Position numbers and translations under genes: made by a program. From Pontibacterium sp049603715 (GTDB lineage Bacteria > Pseudomonadota > Gammaproteobacteria > Pseudomonadales > Balneatricaceae): DNA of 64,000 bases. The stretch lies in NCBI GenBank assembly GCA_049603715.1, contig JBMYSW010000004.1:62001-126000 (forward strand), written 5' to 3'. The notes below the pieces were generated by a model. It was not told the DNA's origin. It worked only from the letters and a program-made list of their open reading frames with translations, and made no database searches. Below are positions 42,430 through 50,457 of the stretch, piece by piece (positions within the stretch are counted from its first letter, which is position 1; each line of letters begins with the position of its first letter).

Positions 42430-43053
42430 TTAACGCACCGACATACACACCACCACCGCAGGTTGCTGGCATGAGGTGGTAAAAGTGGTGAGCTCGCCTG
42501 CTTCATCAACAACATTCACCACATTGGTGTAGCCGTTATTGTCCTCGCAGTAGCCAGCAAAGCGGCCTTGACTGGAAAAGGTGAGCTTAATTGCGTTTCG
42601 ACCTGCGGGGTTATTGGGGTCAACCTGCCCCTTTTGTGCCAAAAAGTCGCCCAAGTGGGGCGCTAACAGCTTACCCGTTGGACCAAATAGAATGGGTAAA
42701 TTAGGGTCCAAACCATAATGCACAGCCACCTCAGCCCTATCGAGGCTGGGTGTCGATACCAACGAAAAGTGCTGGCCGTACCCCGTTGGCTGGTTAGCAT
42801 CTTGCTGACAAAAAGCGTTTGCCGCATCCTCATCCTGCTTTAATAAATCCCCCAAGGCCTGGGCAGTAATTTTGCGAGACGAAGGCCACACAGCATAAGG
42901 GGTATTAGGTACCAAGGCACCTGCCGCTTCGAACGCCTCTGTTACCGACGCCTCTCTATCACCTTGTTGATCACACCCCGTAGCTACCCACGTAGCCACC
43001 AATAAACTCGCTATTTTTATAGAAACATGACTTGCTGAGACCAGACGACCCAT
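42430..43053 (-). CDS. putative lipoprotein, unknown family
   Basis: A 207-residue protein with an N-terminal hydrophobic segment and lipobox-like VATGC at about residues 23-27, so it is likely lipid-anchored. The mature part contains four more cysteines (FCQQD, GYCEDNNG, TSCQQP, VVCMSV), which could form disulfides in the periplasm. I recognise no domain. A ribosome site (AGGAGGT, reading the minus strand) precedes the ATG. Confidence 0.65.
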   Translation of the reverse strand: MGRLVSASHVSIKIASLLVATWVATGCDQQGDREASVTEAFEAAGALVPNTPYAVWPSSRKITAQALGDLLKQDEDAANAFCQQDANQPTGYGQHFSLVSTPSLDRAEVAVHYGLDPNLPILFGPTGKLLAPHLGDFLAQKGQVDPNNPAGRNAIKLTFSSQGRFAGYCEDNNGYTNVVNVVDEAGELTTFTTSCQQPAVVVCMSVR

Positions 43054-43167
43054 ACGCTGGTACCTCCTATGTAAAGACGAGCAGTTGCTGCTCCTCGCCT
43101 TTTCATATTAGCAGCTAAACCCAAAACCAAAGGGCTCTAAACAAAACCTCATGCTAAAGGATGGCCT

Positions 43168-43449
43168 TTGGCTAACCTCACACTTCATGCCCGGCAATCA
43201 CTAGTGTCGGGCGACTGGCACAACATCTGTATTAGTAGCCAAACAGGTAATGTCCAATTTTCTATACACATCACTCACGATTACCGCTCAATAACGACTC
43301 AACTGCGACATATACCTCACGATTTCAGTTGTTTAGACACACAGGCACGGTTTCTGCTATCTGTACCCTCAACAACAAAAAAAGCTGTCACGGATAAGCA
43401 GCAAGCTAGCCTTTTGCGTCGGCAAATAGGCCTTTGGAGGATGATATGA
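43168..43449 (+). CDS. possible small protein upstream of the TRAP operon
   Basis: A 93-residue frame starting at TTG with AAAGGA upstream. It has no recognised family and is mostly polar with a basic C-terminus. It is kept because its stop overlaps the start of the following 50-codon frame (ATGA), and that frame has a GGAGG ribosome site. Coding status is uncertain. Confidence 0.3.
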   Translation: MANLTLHARQSLVSGDWHNICISSQTGNVQFSIHITHDYRSITTQLRHIPHDFSCLDTQARFLLSVPSTTKKAVTDKQQASLLRRQIGLWRMI

Positions 43450-43598
43450 AACACCTATATGCACTTAAGCAAGCGCAGCCTCGCTTTGTTGAGTTCGACC
43501 ATATCTCCTTTAATTCCTGTATTTCCCTACCCCAGCCGCCTCACCTCTCAATAGCTCTGCGCCAGCTGGTCCGTAAAACCTTTTTAGCGATGTACTAA
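43446..43598 (+). CDS. possible 50-aa protein coupled to the preceding frame
   Basis: A 50-residue ORF (MKHLYALKQAQPRFVEFDH) with GGAGG at 43436-43440, a good ribosome site, and an ATGA overlap with the frame before it. It resembles no family I know. It ends 83 bases before the TRAP solute-binding gene, so it may be a leader frame of that operon. Confidence 0.35.
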   Translation: MKHLYALKQAQPRFVEFDHISFNSCISLPQPPHLSIALRQLVRKTFLAMY

Positions 43599-43681
43599 CC
43601 CGCTTTTTTCAAGGAGTCGCAGAGGCGGTCAGTCACTACGCCTTTGCATGGATATTTTAGTGACTAACCTGAGGAGCTCAT

Positions 43682-44743
43682 ATGAAAAAAATAAAATACA
43701 TGCTCATGACAGCCGCATTGACCGGCACAGCACTGACTAGCACACAACATGCGCTTGCCGCAGATAAACTACTACTAAAAACTCCCGTAGCCTTTCCAAC
43801 GCACCTTCCTGCCTTAGGCACTACGATTGTGTGGGTTTCTGAGCAGTTAAAGCTCGTAAGCGATGGAAAAATGCGGATGAAAATATACGAACCGGGTAAG
43901 CTCGTTAGCCCCCCCGAGATTCTCGATGCCGTTTCATCTGGCAAGGTTAATTCCGGATACGCCACCGCCGGCTATTGGCAAGGAAAAATGCCAGCTGCTG
44001 CACTCTTTTCGGCTGTACCGTTTGGCCCAGAAGCAGGTGAGTATATGGCGTGGCTCTATTACGGTAACGGGCTTTCTCTGTATCAAGAAATGTATGACCA
44101 AGGGGGTTATAACGTCAAAGTCATCCCGTGTGCCATTTTATCACCCGAGACGTCAGGCTGGTTTAAAAAACCCATTGAGAGCCCTGAAGACCTAAAAGGC
44201 ATTACGATGCGATTCTTTGGCTTGGGCGGTTCCGTGATGGAAAAGCTGGGTGCCAATACCGTAGGCCTACCGGGCGGTGAGATTTTTGGTGCGCTCGAAA
44301 AAGGAGCCATCGACGCTACCGAGTTTTCGCAACCAGCCATCGATACCATTCTTGGCTTCAATAAAATTGTTAAATACAACTACTTCCCAGGCTGGCATCA
44401 ACAGGCCACCATCTTCGAACTGCTCGTTAATAAAGACACATGGAAGGACATGTCTGACGCTCAAAAAGCCATTGTCGAAACCACGTGTAAAGCTTCTATC
44501 ACAAACTCCATTGCCGAAGGTGAAGCAATGCAGTTCCCTGTAATGGCAGAAGCACAAAGCAAAGGCGTTGAAATCCGTTACTGGAGCCAAAGCATGCTAG
44601 ATACCTTTGAAGGCGCATGGGACGAAGTGGCTGCCGATAAGTCATCCAACGATGCTTTTTTCAAAAAGGTTTGGGATGACCTAAGCACGTTCCGTGAAGG
44701 CTATGACCTTTGGGAGGCAAACGCCTTTTTACCTCGTAAATAG
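43682..44743 (+). CDS. TRAP transporter solute-binding protein (DctP family)
   Basis: A 353-residue periplasmic binding protein with a signal peptide (MKKIKYMLMTAALTG to HALAADK). It shows the DctP-family pattern: LVSPPEILDAVSSGKVNSGYA, a conserved Arg in GITMRFFGLGGSVMEKLGA, and PGGEIFGALEKGAIDATEFS. The substrate is probably a carboxylate or 2-oxo acid; the sequence subtype resembles pyruvate/lactate-type binders. A GAGGAG site precedes the ATG. It is the first gene of a complete TRAP set. Confidence 0.92.
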   Translation: MKKIKYMLMTAALTGTALTSTQHALAADKLLLKTPVAFPTHLPALGTTIVWVSEQLKLVSDGKMRMKIYEPGKLVSPPEILDAVSSGKVNSGYATAGYWQGKMPAAALFSAVPFGPEAGEYMAWLYYGNGLSLYQEMYDQGGYNVKVIPCAILSPETSGWFKKPIESPEDLKGITMRFFGLGGSVMEKLGANTVGLPGGEIFGALEKGAIDATEFSQPAIDTILGFNKIVKYNYFPGWHQQATIFELLVNKDTWKDMSDAQKAIVETTCKASITNSIAEGEAMQFPVMAEAQSKGVEIRYWSQSMLDTFEGAWDEVAADKSSNDAFFKKVWDDLSTFREGYDLWEANAFLPRK

Positions 44744-44836
44744 GCCTTTTTTGCCGTTATGACTCGCGTAGGCTGCAGGCCCTTGGCCCGCTTTCTACGC
44801 AGTTTGGAGTCCACTCGCTTTTAGGTTGCATAGCTC

Positions 44837-45370
44837 ATGGAACACTCTCAAGGGACCTTTACCCCTATCTCAGAGGCAATCGACCGCCTTATCCAAAAAA
44901 TCACTCTCACCGTCGCATGGGTTTACGTTGCTTTGATGCTCGTGATCATGCTGCAGGTTGTGTTACGTAAGGGCTTTTCAAGCGGTCTGATCGCGCTTGA
45001 AGAGCTTCAATGGCACCTCTACGCCGTCGGGGTTATGTTCGGTCTCGCCTATGCGCAAACCACTGACTCTCACATTCGCGTCGACCTATTCTATGGTCGC
45101 TTTTCTCAACGCACAAAATGCTGCATCGAAGTTTTGGGCATTCTCTTTTTAGTGATGCCGTTTTTGGCTGTGGTGTTTTTTCACAGTCTAGACTTTGTGT
45201 ACGATGCATGGCGCACCAATGAGTCCTCTGATGCCCCTTCAGGTCTATCCTGGCGCTGGTTAATTAAGAGCGTCATTCCCGTAACATTTGCGCTATTGGC
45301 GTTGTCTTTTGTATCACGGCTACTGCGTGACCTCGAACAACTCATGCGGGGGGCTCACTCATGGAAATGA
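44837..45370 (+). CDS. TRAP transporter small membrane subunit (DctQ family)
   Basis: A 177-residue inner-membrane protein with four hydrophobic segments (about 22-44, 55-73, 94-120, 140-160). LEELQWHLYAVGVMFGLAYAQ and DSHIRVDLFY are the conserved DctQ stretches. It stabilises and partners the large DctM channel. It overlaps the dctM gene by 10 bases. Confidence 0.92.
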   Translation: MEHSQGTFTPISEAIDRLIQKITLTVAWVYVALMLVIMLQVVLRKGFSSGLIALEELQWHLYAVGVMFGLAYAQTTDSHIRVDLFYGRFSQRTKCCIEVLGILFLVMPFLAVVFFHSLDFVYDAWRTNESSDAPSGLSWRWLIKSVIPVTFALLALSFVSRLLRDLEQLMRGAHSWK

Positions 45371-46746
45371 ACGAAATCCTTGTCATCGCCATGTTCGTAT
45401 CCTTTATTGCTTTGCTCTTTACAGGGTTCCCTGTGGCTTGGGTTTTAGGGGGCGTTGGCGTGATTTTCGCGGGAGTTGCCTACCTATCGGATATTTATCT
45501 AGATACCTTTACTGGCCTCGACTACACCACCTTAGGGCTGGTGGTAAACCGCTTGTGGAAAATCATGGACAACTGGATTTTAGTTGCCCTTCCCATGTTT
45601 ATATTTATGGGCTTAATGCTTGATAAGTCTGGTGTTGCCGAAAAACTGATGCACGCCATGCAAGCGTTATTTGGACGGGTCAGGGGTGGACTGGCGATTA
45701 CTGTCACTGCAATCGGCATCATTTTAGCTGCTTCTACGGGGATCATTGGCGCGTCGGTTGTCCTATTGGCCGTTATGTCGCTGCCATCAATGACAAAACA
45801 AGGCTACTCTATGCCGCTCGCTTTAGGCACCGTCGCCTCGGCAGGAACGCTGGGCATTCTCATCCCACCCAGTATTATGTTGGTGATTATGGCCGACCAA
45901 CTAGGCTTATCCGTAGGTGACCTTTTTATGGGTGCCGTTGTGCCAGGGATGTTGCTAGGGACGCTTTACATCGGTTACATCTTAACCCTTGGGTTTGTGA
46001 AACCTGAGCTCGCGCCCGTACCACAAAATGCGCAACCCGTTGATCTTTCGATTATTGTTAACGTGCTCAAAGCTGTTTTGCCAACACTGCTTCTTATCCT
46101 TGTGGTATTGGGGTCTATTTTTGCAGGCTTTGCCACGCCAACCGAAGCGTCAGGTGTCGGGGCTTTTGGCGCTACCCTTTTGGCTGCATACAACAAAAAG
46201 CTCAACCTCAGTATTTTAAAAGAGGTAATAGCCAGCACCATGAATACAACGGCGTATATCTTCGCCATTTTTATTGGTGCGACTTGTTTTGCGTTAGTGC
46301 TAAGGGAACTAGGTGGCGACGAACTGATAGAGTCGTTTTTAACGGGGCTGCCTTTTGGCGACTATGGGATAATCTTTATTATTTTGGCGATTATTTTTAT
46401 TCTTGGGTTCTTTTTAGATTGGATAGAAATAACACTAATCATTTTACCGCTGGTCGCTCCAGTGATCTCGGCTCTGGGCATTGAGGTCAACGGCTACGGT
46501 GTCGTCGATAACCCTGAACTGGTGTGGTTTGTCATGCTTGTTGCTATGGCTCTACAAACATCGTTTTTAACACCACCCGTGGGGTTTGCACTGTTCTACT
46601 TAAAAGGTGTTTGCCCCCCTAATGTCAAAATCACTGATATCTACAAAGGCGTAGTGCCCTTTATCATCCTACAGCTAATAGCTTTATTAGTGCTAGTAGC
46701 TTGGCCAGCGCTGGTTTTAAAACTACCCGCCATTGCTTACGGCTAG
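45361..46746 (+). CDS. TRAP transporter large membrane subunit (DctM family)
   Basis: A 461-residue protein with about 12 membrane segments, the ion-coupled transport channel of the TRAP system. Conserved stretches are LFTGFPVAWVLGGVG at the N-terminus, GIIGASVVLLAVMSLPSM, SAGTLGILIPPSIMLVI (re-entrant loop) and TPTEASGVGAFGA (sodium-site loop). Uptake is driven by sodium or proton gradients, fitting a marine cell. It ends the operon before a GC-rich hairpin. Confidence 0.95.
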   Translation: MEMNEILVIAMFVSFIALLFTGFPVAWVLGGVGVIFAGVAYLSDIYLDTFTGLDYTTLGLVVNRLWKIMDNWILVALPMFIFMGLMLDKSGVAEKLMHAMQALFGRVRGGLAITVTAIGIILAASTGIIGASVVLLAVMSLPSMTKQGYSMPLALGTVASAGTLGILIPPSIMLVIMADQLGLSVGDLFMGAVVPGMLLGTLYIGYILTLGFVKPELAPVPQNAQPVDLSIIVNVLKAVLPTLLLILVVLGSIFAGFATPTEASGVGAFGATLLAAYNKKLNLSILKEVIASTMNTTAYIFAIFIGATCFALVLRELGGDELIESFLTGLPFGDYGIIFIILAIIFILGFFLDWIEITLIILPLVAPVISALGIEVNGYGVVDNPELVWFVMLVAMALQTSFLTPPVGFALFYLKGVCPPNVKITDIYKGVVPFIILQLIALLVLVAWPALVLKLPAIAYG

Positions 46747-46753
46747 GGGCCTA

Positions 46754-46782
46754 GCAGAGCTTGGGGAAAGCCCAAGCTCTGC
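46754..46782. terminator. hairpin after the TRAP operon
   Basis: GCAGAGCTTGGG pairs perfectly with CCCAAGCTCTGC around GAAAG, a strong 12-pair stem. There is no proper T tract, so termination efficiency is uncertain. It lies between convergent genes. Confidence 0.6.
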
Positions 46783-46788
46783 CGTTCG

Positions 46789-47580
46789 TTACGCTTTCCA
46801 ACTTTGTAACTGAAGGCAAAGCCCCGTAAACAAAGGAGTTTTTGTGCTTTGAATCGACGCGCTGTTCGTTACTAAAAGGCGGTGACTCTTTACAATGGCT
46901 TGCCATGCCGCTTTGTCCAGCGTAAGTGGTTCATTGGCTTTAGGTTGTGTACCTAGATAACGCAACGTTTGAGTTTCTTTATCTTCTGACCACAGGTGTA
47001 ACACCTGTCCTTTTGCTTGCTTGGCTATCTCCTCTTCGGCCATGTTTTTCACCCACTGGGTCACCAGCTGTGGCCGCTGTCCATCGTCACCTTTGTAGAC
47101 CGACACCACATAAACGGGCGCAAGTGTGGTTCCCTTTGCATCAACAGGCGACATGCTGGCCACATAGGCTGGGCTGAGCGTCGATTGCGGTGTTTGCTGT
47201 AATACAAAGGGGATTGTAAGTAAAACCATCGCGACGCTGGCGGCCCCTAACGAGAAGCTTGCCCACCAGCGCTGGTTTATCCACGCCCTCACACGTGCGA
47301 GGCCGGACACTGTTGGTTTATTACCTTGCAACTGTGTTTTGGCGTTAATTCGCGCCCAAACCTTAGCCTGTTGCTGCTTTGTAAACGCTGGTGAGTCGAG
47401 GTGTTCGTGTAGTTCCGAAAAGGCGTCCTGCCACTGCCCGATTGACTCCGCCACTGCTGGAATTTCGAGCATCAGCCGATCAACTCGCTGGCGTACCCGC
47501 GGGGTCATATCACCGCTGACATACTGGCTAGCCAAATGATTAATGATTGTTGGGTTTTGATATCTTAAGGAGCGAGACAT
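46789..47580 (-). CDS. anti-sigma factor, RskA type
   Basis: A 263-residue membrane protein. I chose the ATG at 47580 (MSRSLRYQ), a 16-base overlap with the sigma gene; the longer frame adds 11 residues. The cytoplasmic part (about 1-95) holds the sigma-binding helices. One membrane segment follows (FSLGAASVAMVLLTIPFVL), then a periplasmic RskA-like domain with VYVVSVYKGDDGQRPQLVT and LHLWSEDKETQTLRYLG. It should hold the adjacent sigma factor inactive at the membrane until a signal releases it. Confidence 0.85.
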   Translation of the reverse strand: MSRSLRYQNPTIINHLASQYVSGDMTPRVRQRVDRLMLEIPAVAESIGQWQDAFSELHEHLDSPAFTKQQQAKVWARINAKTQLQGNKPTVSGLARVRAWINQRWWASFSLGAASVAMVLLTIPFVLQQTPQSTLSPAYVASMSPVDAKGTTLAPVYVVSVYKGDDGQRPQLVTQWVKNMAEEEIAKQAKGQVLHLWSEDKETQTLRYLGTQPKANEPLTLDKAAWQAIVKSHRLLVTNSASIQSTKTPLFTGLCLQLQSWKA

Positions 47581-48110
47581 TGTTTTAACTCCTCCATGCC
47601 GCGCCGTATCCATGCTTTCACGGTACCGAGTGGCGTGTTTAGGCGAAGGCTAATCTCGCCGTGGCTGTAGCCTTCGATATAGCTGAGTAAAATGGCTTGT
47701 CGTGTTTGAGGCTTTACTTTTTTTAAGCACTGGCCAAGCCAATGGCGGTCGGTAAGTTGCTGGCTTTGATCAATTTGCGCAAACAATTCCTCATCGCTGG
47801 GGGCATCTGCAGAATGATTAGGTGCCCGCTGGAGCTGTCGTAAACGATCAAGGGCAAGGTGGCGCGCCAATACGCAAATCCATCCCCAGGCGCTGCCCTT
47901 TCCCTGAAACTTATTCGCCTGTTGCCAAACTTTGATAAAAACGTCCTGTAGCGCATCTTCAGATTCTGAAGACGACTTAAGAACACGAAATAAAATGGCA
48001 TAAACGCGTGCCGCACTTTCATCGTAAAGCAGCTCTAAGGCAATGTGCTCCTGCTTTTGAATGCGATAGACCAGCGCATCAATATGCTGTAACCACTCTG
48101 AATCAGACAC
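47565..48110 (-). CDS. ECF sigma factor, SigK-like
   Basis: A 181-residue group IV sigma factor. Region 2 is at about 25-90 (ALELLYDESAARVYAILFR, DALQDVFIKVWQQ, WGWICVLARHLALDRLR). Region 4 is at about 125-178 (VKPQTRQAILLSYIEGYSHGEISLRL, then TPLGTVKAWIRRGMEEL). It directs RNA polymerase to a small regulon that probably includes its own operon and the secreted protein gene upstream. The overlap with the anti-sigma gene is typical. Confidence 0.93.
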   Translation of the reverse strand: MSDSEWLQHIDALVYRIQKQEHIALELLYDESAARVYAILFRVLKSSSESEDALQDVFIKVWQQANKFQGKGSAWGWICVLARHLALDRLRQLQRAPNHSADAPSDEELFAQIDQSQQLTDRHWLGQCLKKVKPQTRQAILLSYIEGYSHGEISLRLNTPLGTVKAWIRRGMEELKQCLAP

Positions 48111-48171
48111 AAGATCCCCTAAATTTCGCCCTAATCGTGGATTAGGGCGTAAACATCAGTGTTTGTTCTTG

Positions 48172-48573
48172 TTAGTAGCCGTAACTGCTTTTTGCGGCTT
48201 GAGGTTTAGCTGAACCTTTTTTAGCGATGTGCCAAACACCACCCACACCGTCGCCTGTTTTATCGCCAGGTGCTTGATCACCCACCCAAGTATAGAGAGG
48301 CTGGCCGTTATAGGTCCACTGCATGCTGCCATCTGTACGCATGGTGGTTGCCCAACCTTTCTTAGCCATTTTTGCCGAACCTACGAGGTAAGGAGGCCAC
48401 TTTTTAGCACAACCACCATAACAGGTAGATTTGCCCTGCTTGTCTTTATCAAAGGTGTACAAGGTCATGCCTGCTTTGTCTGTAAGTACGCCGCCATGAT
48501 GGTCGGCAGACACATCAAAGCTCGCCACACTTAAACTTGCCACAACAGCGACTGCACCTAAAAATGTATTCAT
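48172..48573 (-). CDS. secreted COG4315-type repeat protein
   Basis: A 133-residue exported protein with signal peptide (MNTFLGAVAVVASLSVASF to VSADHHGG). Two copies of the family pattern are visible: LTDKAGMTLYTFDKDKQGKS followed by CYGGCAKKWPP, and MQWTYNGQPLYTWVGDQAPG. Function is unknown; the CYGGC-x5-PP motif is typical. It lies 61 bases before the ECF sigma gene on the same strand, suggesting joint control. A His/Gly-rich patch after cleavage might bind metal. Confidence 0.85.
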   Translation of the reverse strand: MNTFLGAVAVVASLSVASFDVSADHHGGVLTDKAGMTLYTFDKDKQGKSTCYGGCAKKWPPYLVGSAKMAKKGWATTMRTDGSMQWTYNGQPLYTWVGDQAPGDKTGDGVGGVWHIAKKGSAKPQAAKSSYGY

Positions 48574-48769
48574 GTCTTTCTCCTTTCAATTTAATTGAGT
48601 TACTTCTTTAAAGACGCTGGGAGTCAGACGTTTGGATGCAAAAAATATAATTTTTTTGCCGATGTTTTTATATTTTCATCATCCTCAAGCCAAGACTTTT
48701 GGTGTGTTGGCTATGTGATGTGTGAGCTATGGGCAGGTATGACATTGCCGGAACGAGAGTACAGGCAAA

Positions 48770-48796
48770 AAAAACGCCCAAAGTGGGCGGTTTTAG
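48770..48796 (-). terminator. intrinsic terminator after the lambda-P-like gene
   Basis: Read on the minus strand, CGCCCA/TGGGCG forms a six-pair stem around CTT, followed by a run of eight Ts (48770-48777 as As). It lies 30-50 bases beyond the stop of the replication gene pair. Confidence 0.8.
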
Positions 48797-48825
48797 ATAT
48801 TCAGACCAGATGAAAGGCCAGCAAA

Positions 48826-49662
48826 CTAGCTGAGGTTTTGGTGCAGCGCGGGTAGGTCAACACCCAAGGCTTTGGCTTGTGCTTGGGCCTTGTGATACAG
48901 CCGCGAGCGAATATCCGTGCCCACGGGTTTTGTTTGGTAAAAGAGCAGCTGGGCACCTTGGTCTTTTGTTAAGCCGTTGGCTTGCGCCCATGCCAACATG
49001 GCGGTCATGCTGGATGCATCAGAACGATCGGTGAGCGCTTGCACCACTGGCTCGTCAAACCCTTCGCCAGATACAAGACGCTCGCAGGCACGTTCATAGG
49101 CATAGGTAAAGCGAGGCAGCACCTCAGACTGTGGCGAGCTCAGCAAGTCAAACCAGCCGACACTTTTACCCGCATGATAAACCACTTCATGGCTCCAGTT
49201 ATGCTGATTAGGGCGGTTACCATGCATACAGGCTTCTTGATAGGCCGTGTAAACATCTGGCAGGCCAGCGGGCATTTGCGCTTGTTTAATTTCGCGAAGG
49301 AACTCGGCGATGGTGGGCATCCATTCGCACTTTTCTTTACAGGCGTTAATAGCTGCAACCATTTGTGATTCGCTGTAATCAACCAAGCTCAGCGCCCATT
49401 CGCGTTTTGCGAGGATGAGCTCGTCTTGGCTTTCAAAACAGCTGCGAAATTTGTGACCATAAATCGCCAGGAAGCGAGCGAAAATCATGTTCACAAGGGC
49501 TTTGGTATGCTGCGGAATTTGGCTGCGCGAGCCTTGCTCTTGGTTGCGGTAGTCGGCTTGCTCTTCCCTTATTTGGGCGTTACCAGTCGGTGTCCTTGAT
49601 GTCCATGATGGCTTGGGTAACCCGTTTTCGGTTTTCGCGAGAATCTCTGCGGGCGTTTTCAT
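48826..49662 (-). CDS. lambda-P-like replicative helicase loader
   Basis: A 278-residue protein resembling phage lambda replication protein P. Similar features are VNMIFARFLAIYGHKFRSCF near residue 55, AKREWALSLVDYSESQMVAAI, CEWMPTIAEFLREIKQA, AGLPDVYTAYQEACMHG, and NWSHEVVYHAGKSVGWFDL. Lambda P captures host DnaB helicase and loads it. The ATG at 49662 follows CAGGTC; a GTG at 49680 is another option. It overlaps the DnaT-like gene by 83 bases in a different frame, unusually long. No other phage genes flank it, so it looks domesticated. Confidence 0.7.
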   Translation of the reverse strand: MKTPAEILAKTENGLPKPSWTSRTPTGNAQIREEQADYRNQEQGSRSQIPQHTKALVNMIFARFLAIYGHKFRSCFESQDELILAKREWALSLVDYSESQMVAAINACKEKCEWMPTIAEFLREIKQAQMPAGLPDVYTAYQEACMHGNRPNQHNWSHEVVYHAGKSVGWFDLLSSPQSEVLPRFTYAYERACERLVSGEGFDEPVVQALTDRSDASSMTAMLAWAQANGLTKDQGAQLLFYQTKPVGTDIRSRLYHKAQAQAKALGVDLPALHQNLS

Positions 49663-50359
49663 AATGTTGACCTGATGCACTCGAGTGGTTTTCTGAATGG
49701 CCTTGTCGTCCGAGGCTGTCTTGTTTGTAGGCGTCGGCTTTTTTAACCCAACTTAAAAACCTTTGGTCCCAGTTGGTTTCTTTGCGGTCACGAGACGACC
49801 AGTAAAGCGTAAACTCGTCTAGCTGCTCGTTGGCAAACTGTGGATCAATGTTAAATCGTTTTAGCAGTTGATAGAACTGCGGCGACGGTTGCCACTCCAG
49901 TGTCATGGGGTGACGCTGCTGTTTTTCAATTTCGGTTTGCTCAAAAATTTGCTGCAGCTCGTCTTTGCCCGTTCGCATTGGGCCAAAGCGCTTGCTTGGC
50001 ATACTTGGTGGTGTTTCTCGCACCGGCAAACTGCGCACAGGCTCTTGCGCCTCCGTAGGCGCTAAGCTGGCAAATTCGTGACGCACGTATACTTCATTAC
50101 CGCGATACTCCACCGTCAGCACACGCTGCTCCACCAGCTTACGCGTGACCTCTGCTAACTTGGCCTCATCCCAAAAGCTTACCAACTTGAGCCACTGGCT
50201 GCGTGTGAGCAACATGTGCACACCCTGCGCACCTGTTGATTGACCCACGTAGTTGAGCAAATTTAGGTAAACCCCTAAAAGCAGCGCCTCTTCTAAACCG
50301 TATTGTTTAGCAAGTTCGGGCGACACCATCAGCGGCGGTTCTGAGTAAGGCTTGTGCAC
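49580..50359 (-). CDS. DnaT-like primosomal/ssDNA-binding domain protein
   Basis: A 259-residue protein. The frame stays open through the purU terminator, so the start must lie downstream; I chose the GTG at 50359, with GGAA upstream. A TTG at 50374 and an ATG at 50329 are alternatives. The N-terminal part (LMVSPELAKQYGLEEALLLG) resembles a winged-helix loader domain. The C-terminal DnaT-type domain is clear: WQPSPQFYQLLKRFNIDPQF, then EFTLYWSSRDRKETNWDQRF and LSWVKK (about 165-225). In E. coli DnaT works with DnaC in replication restart. Here the partner is probably the lambda-P-like protein next to it. Confidence 0.75.
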   Translation of the reverse strand: MHKPYSEPPLMVSPELAKQYGLEEALLLGVYLNLLNYVGQSTGAQGVHMLLTRSQWLKLVSFWDEAKLAEVTRKLVEQRVLTVEYRGNEVYVRHEFASLAPTEAQEPVRSLPVRETPPSMPSKRFGPMRTGKDELQQIFEQTEIEKQQRHPMTLEWQPSPQFYQLLKRFNIDPQFANEQLDEFTLYWSSRDRKETNWDQRFLSWVKKADAYKQDSLGRQGHSENHSSASGQHYENARRDSRENRKRVTQAIMDIKDTDW

Positions 50360-50377
50360 AGGCGTTTCCAGCAAGGT

Positions 50378-50419
50378 AGTACAAAGGGCAAAGTACAAAA
50401 GGCAAAGTAAAAAGGCCAA
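50378..50419. repeat. three tandem 14-bp repeats before the DnaT-like gene
   Basis: AGTACAAAGGGCAA, AGTACAAAAGGCAA and AGTAAAAAGGCCAA follow one another without gaps. They start 19 bases from the chosen start of the DnaT-like gene and touch the purU terminator. They may be iteron-like binding sites or an operator. The 14-bp period does not keep copies on the same helix face. Confidence 0.55.
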
Positions 50420-50442
50420 CAGAGCCAAACTCAGGCTCTGTT
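50418..50442 (-). terminator. intrinsic terminator of purU
   Basis: On the minus strand AACAGAGCC pairs with GGCTCTGTT around TGAGTTT, followed by GGCCTTTTTAC. It begins 16 bases past the purU stop and separates purU from the DnaT-like gene. Confidence 0.8.
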
Positions 50443-50457
50443 GTAAAAGCGCATAAC

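Noticed and set aside
50360..50428. Hydrophobic N-terminal extension of the DnaT-like protein (MALLAFLLCLLYF)
   Set aside because: It is encoded by the purU terminator and the 14-bp repeats. A signal peptide on a replication protein makes no sense, so a downstream start was chosen.
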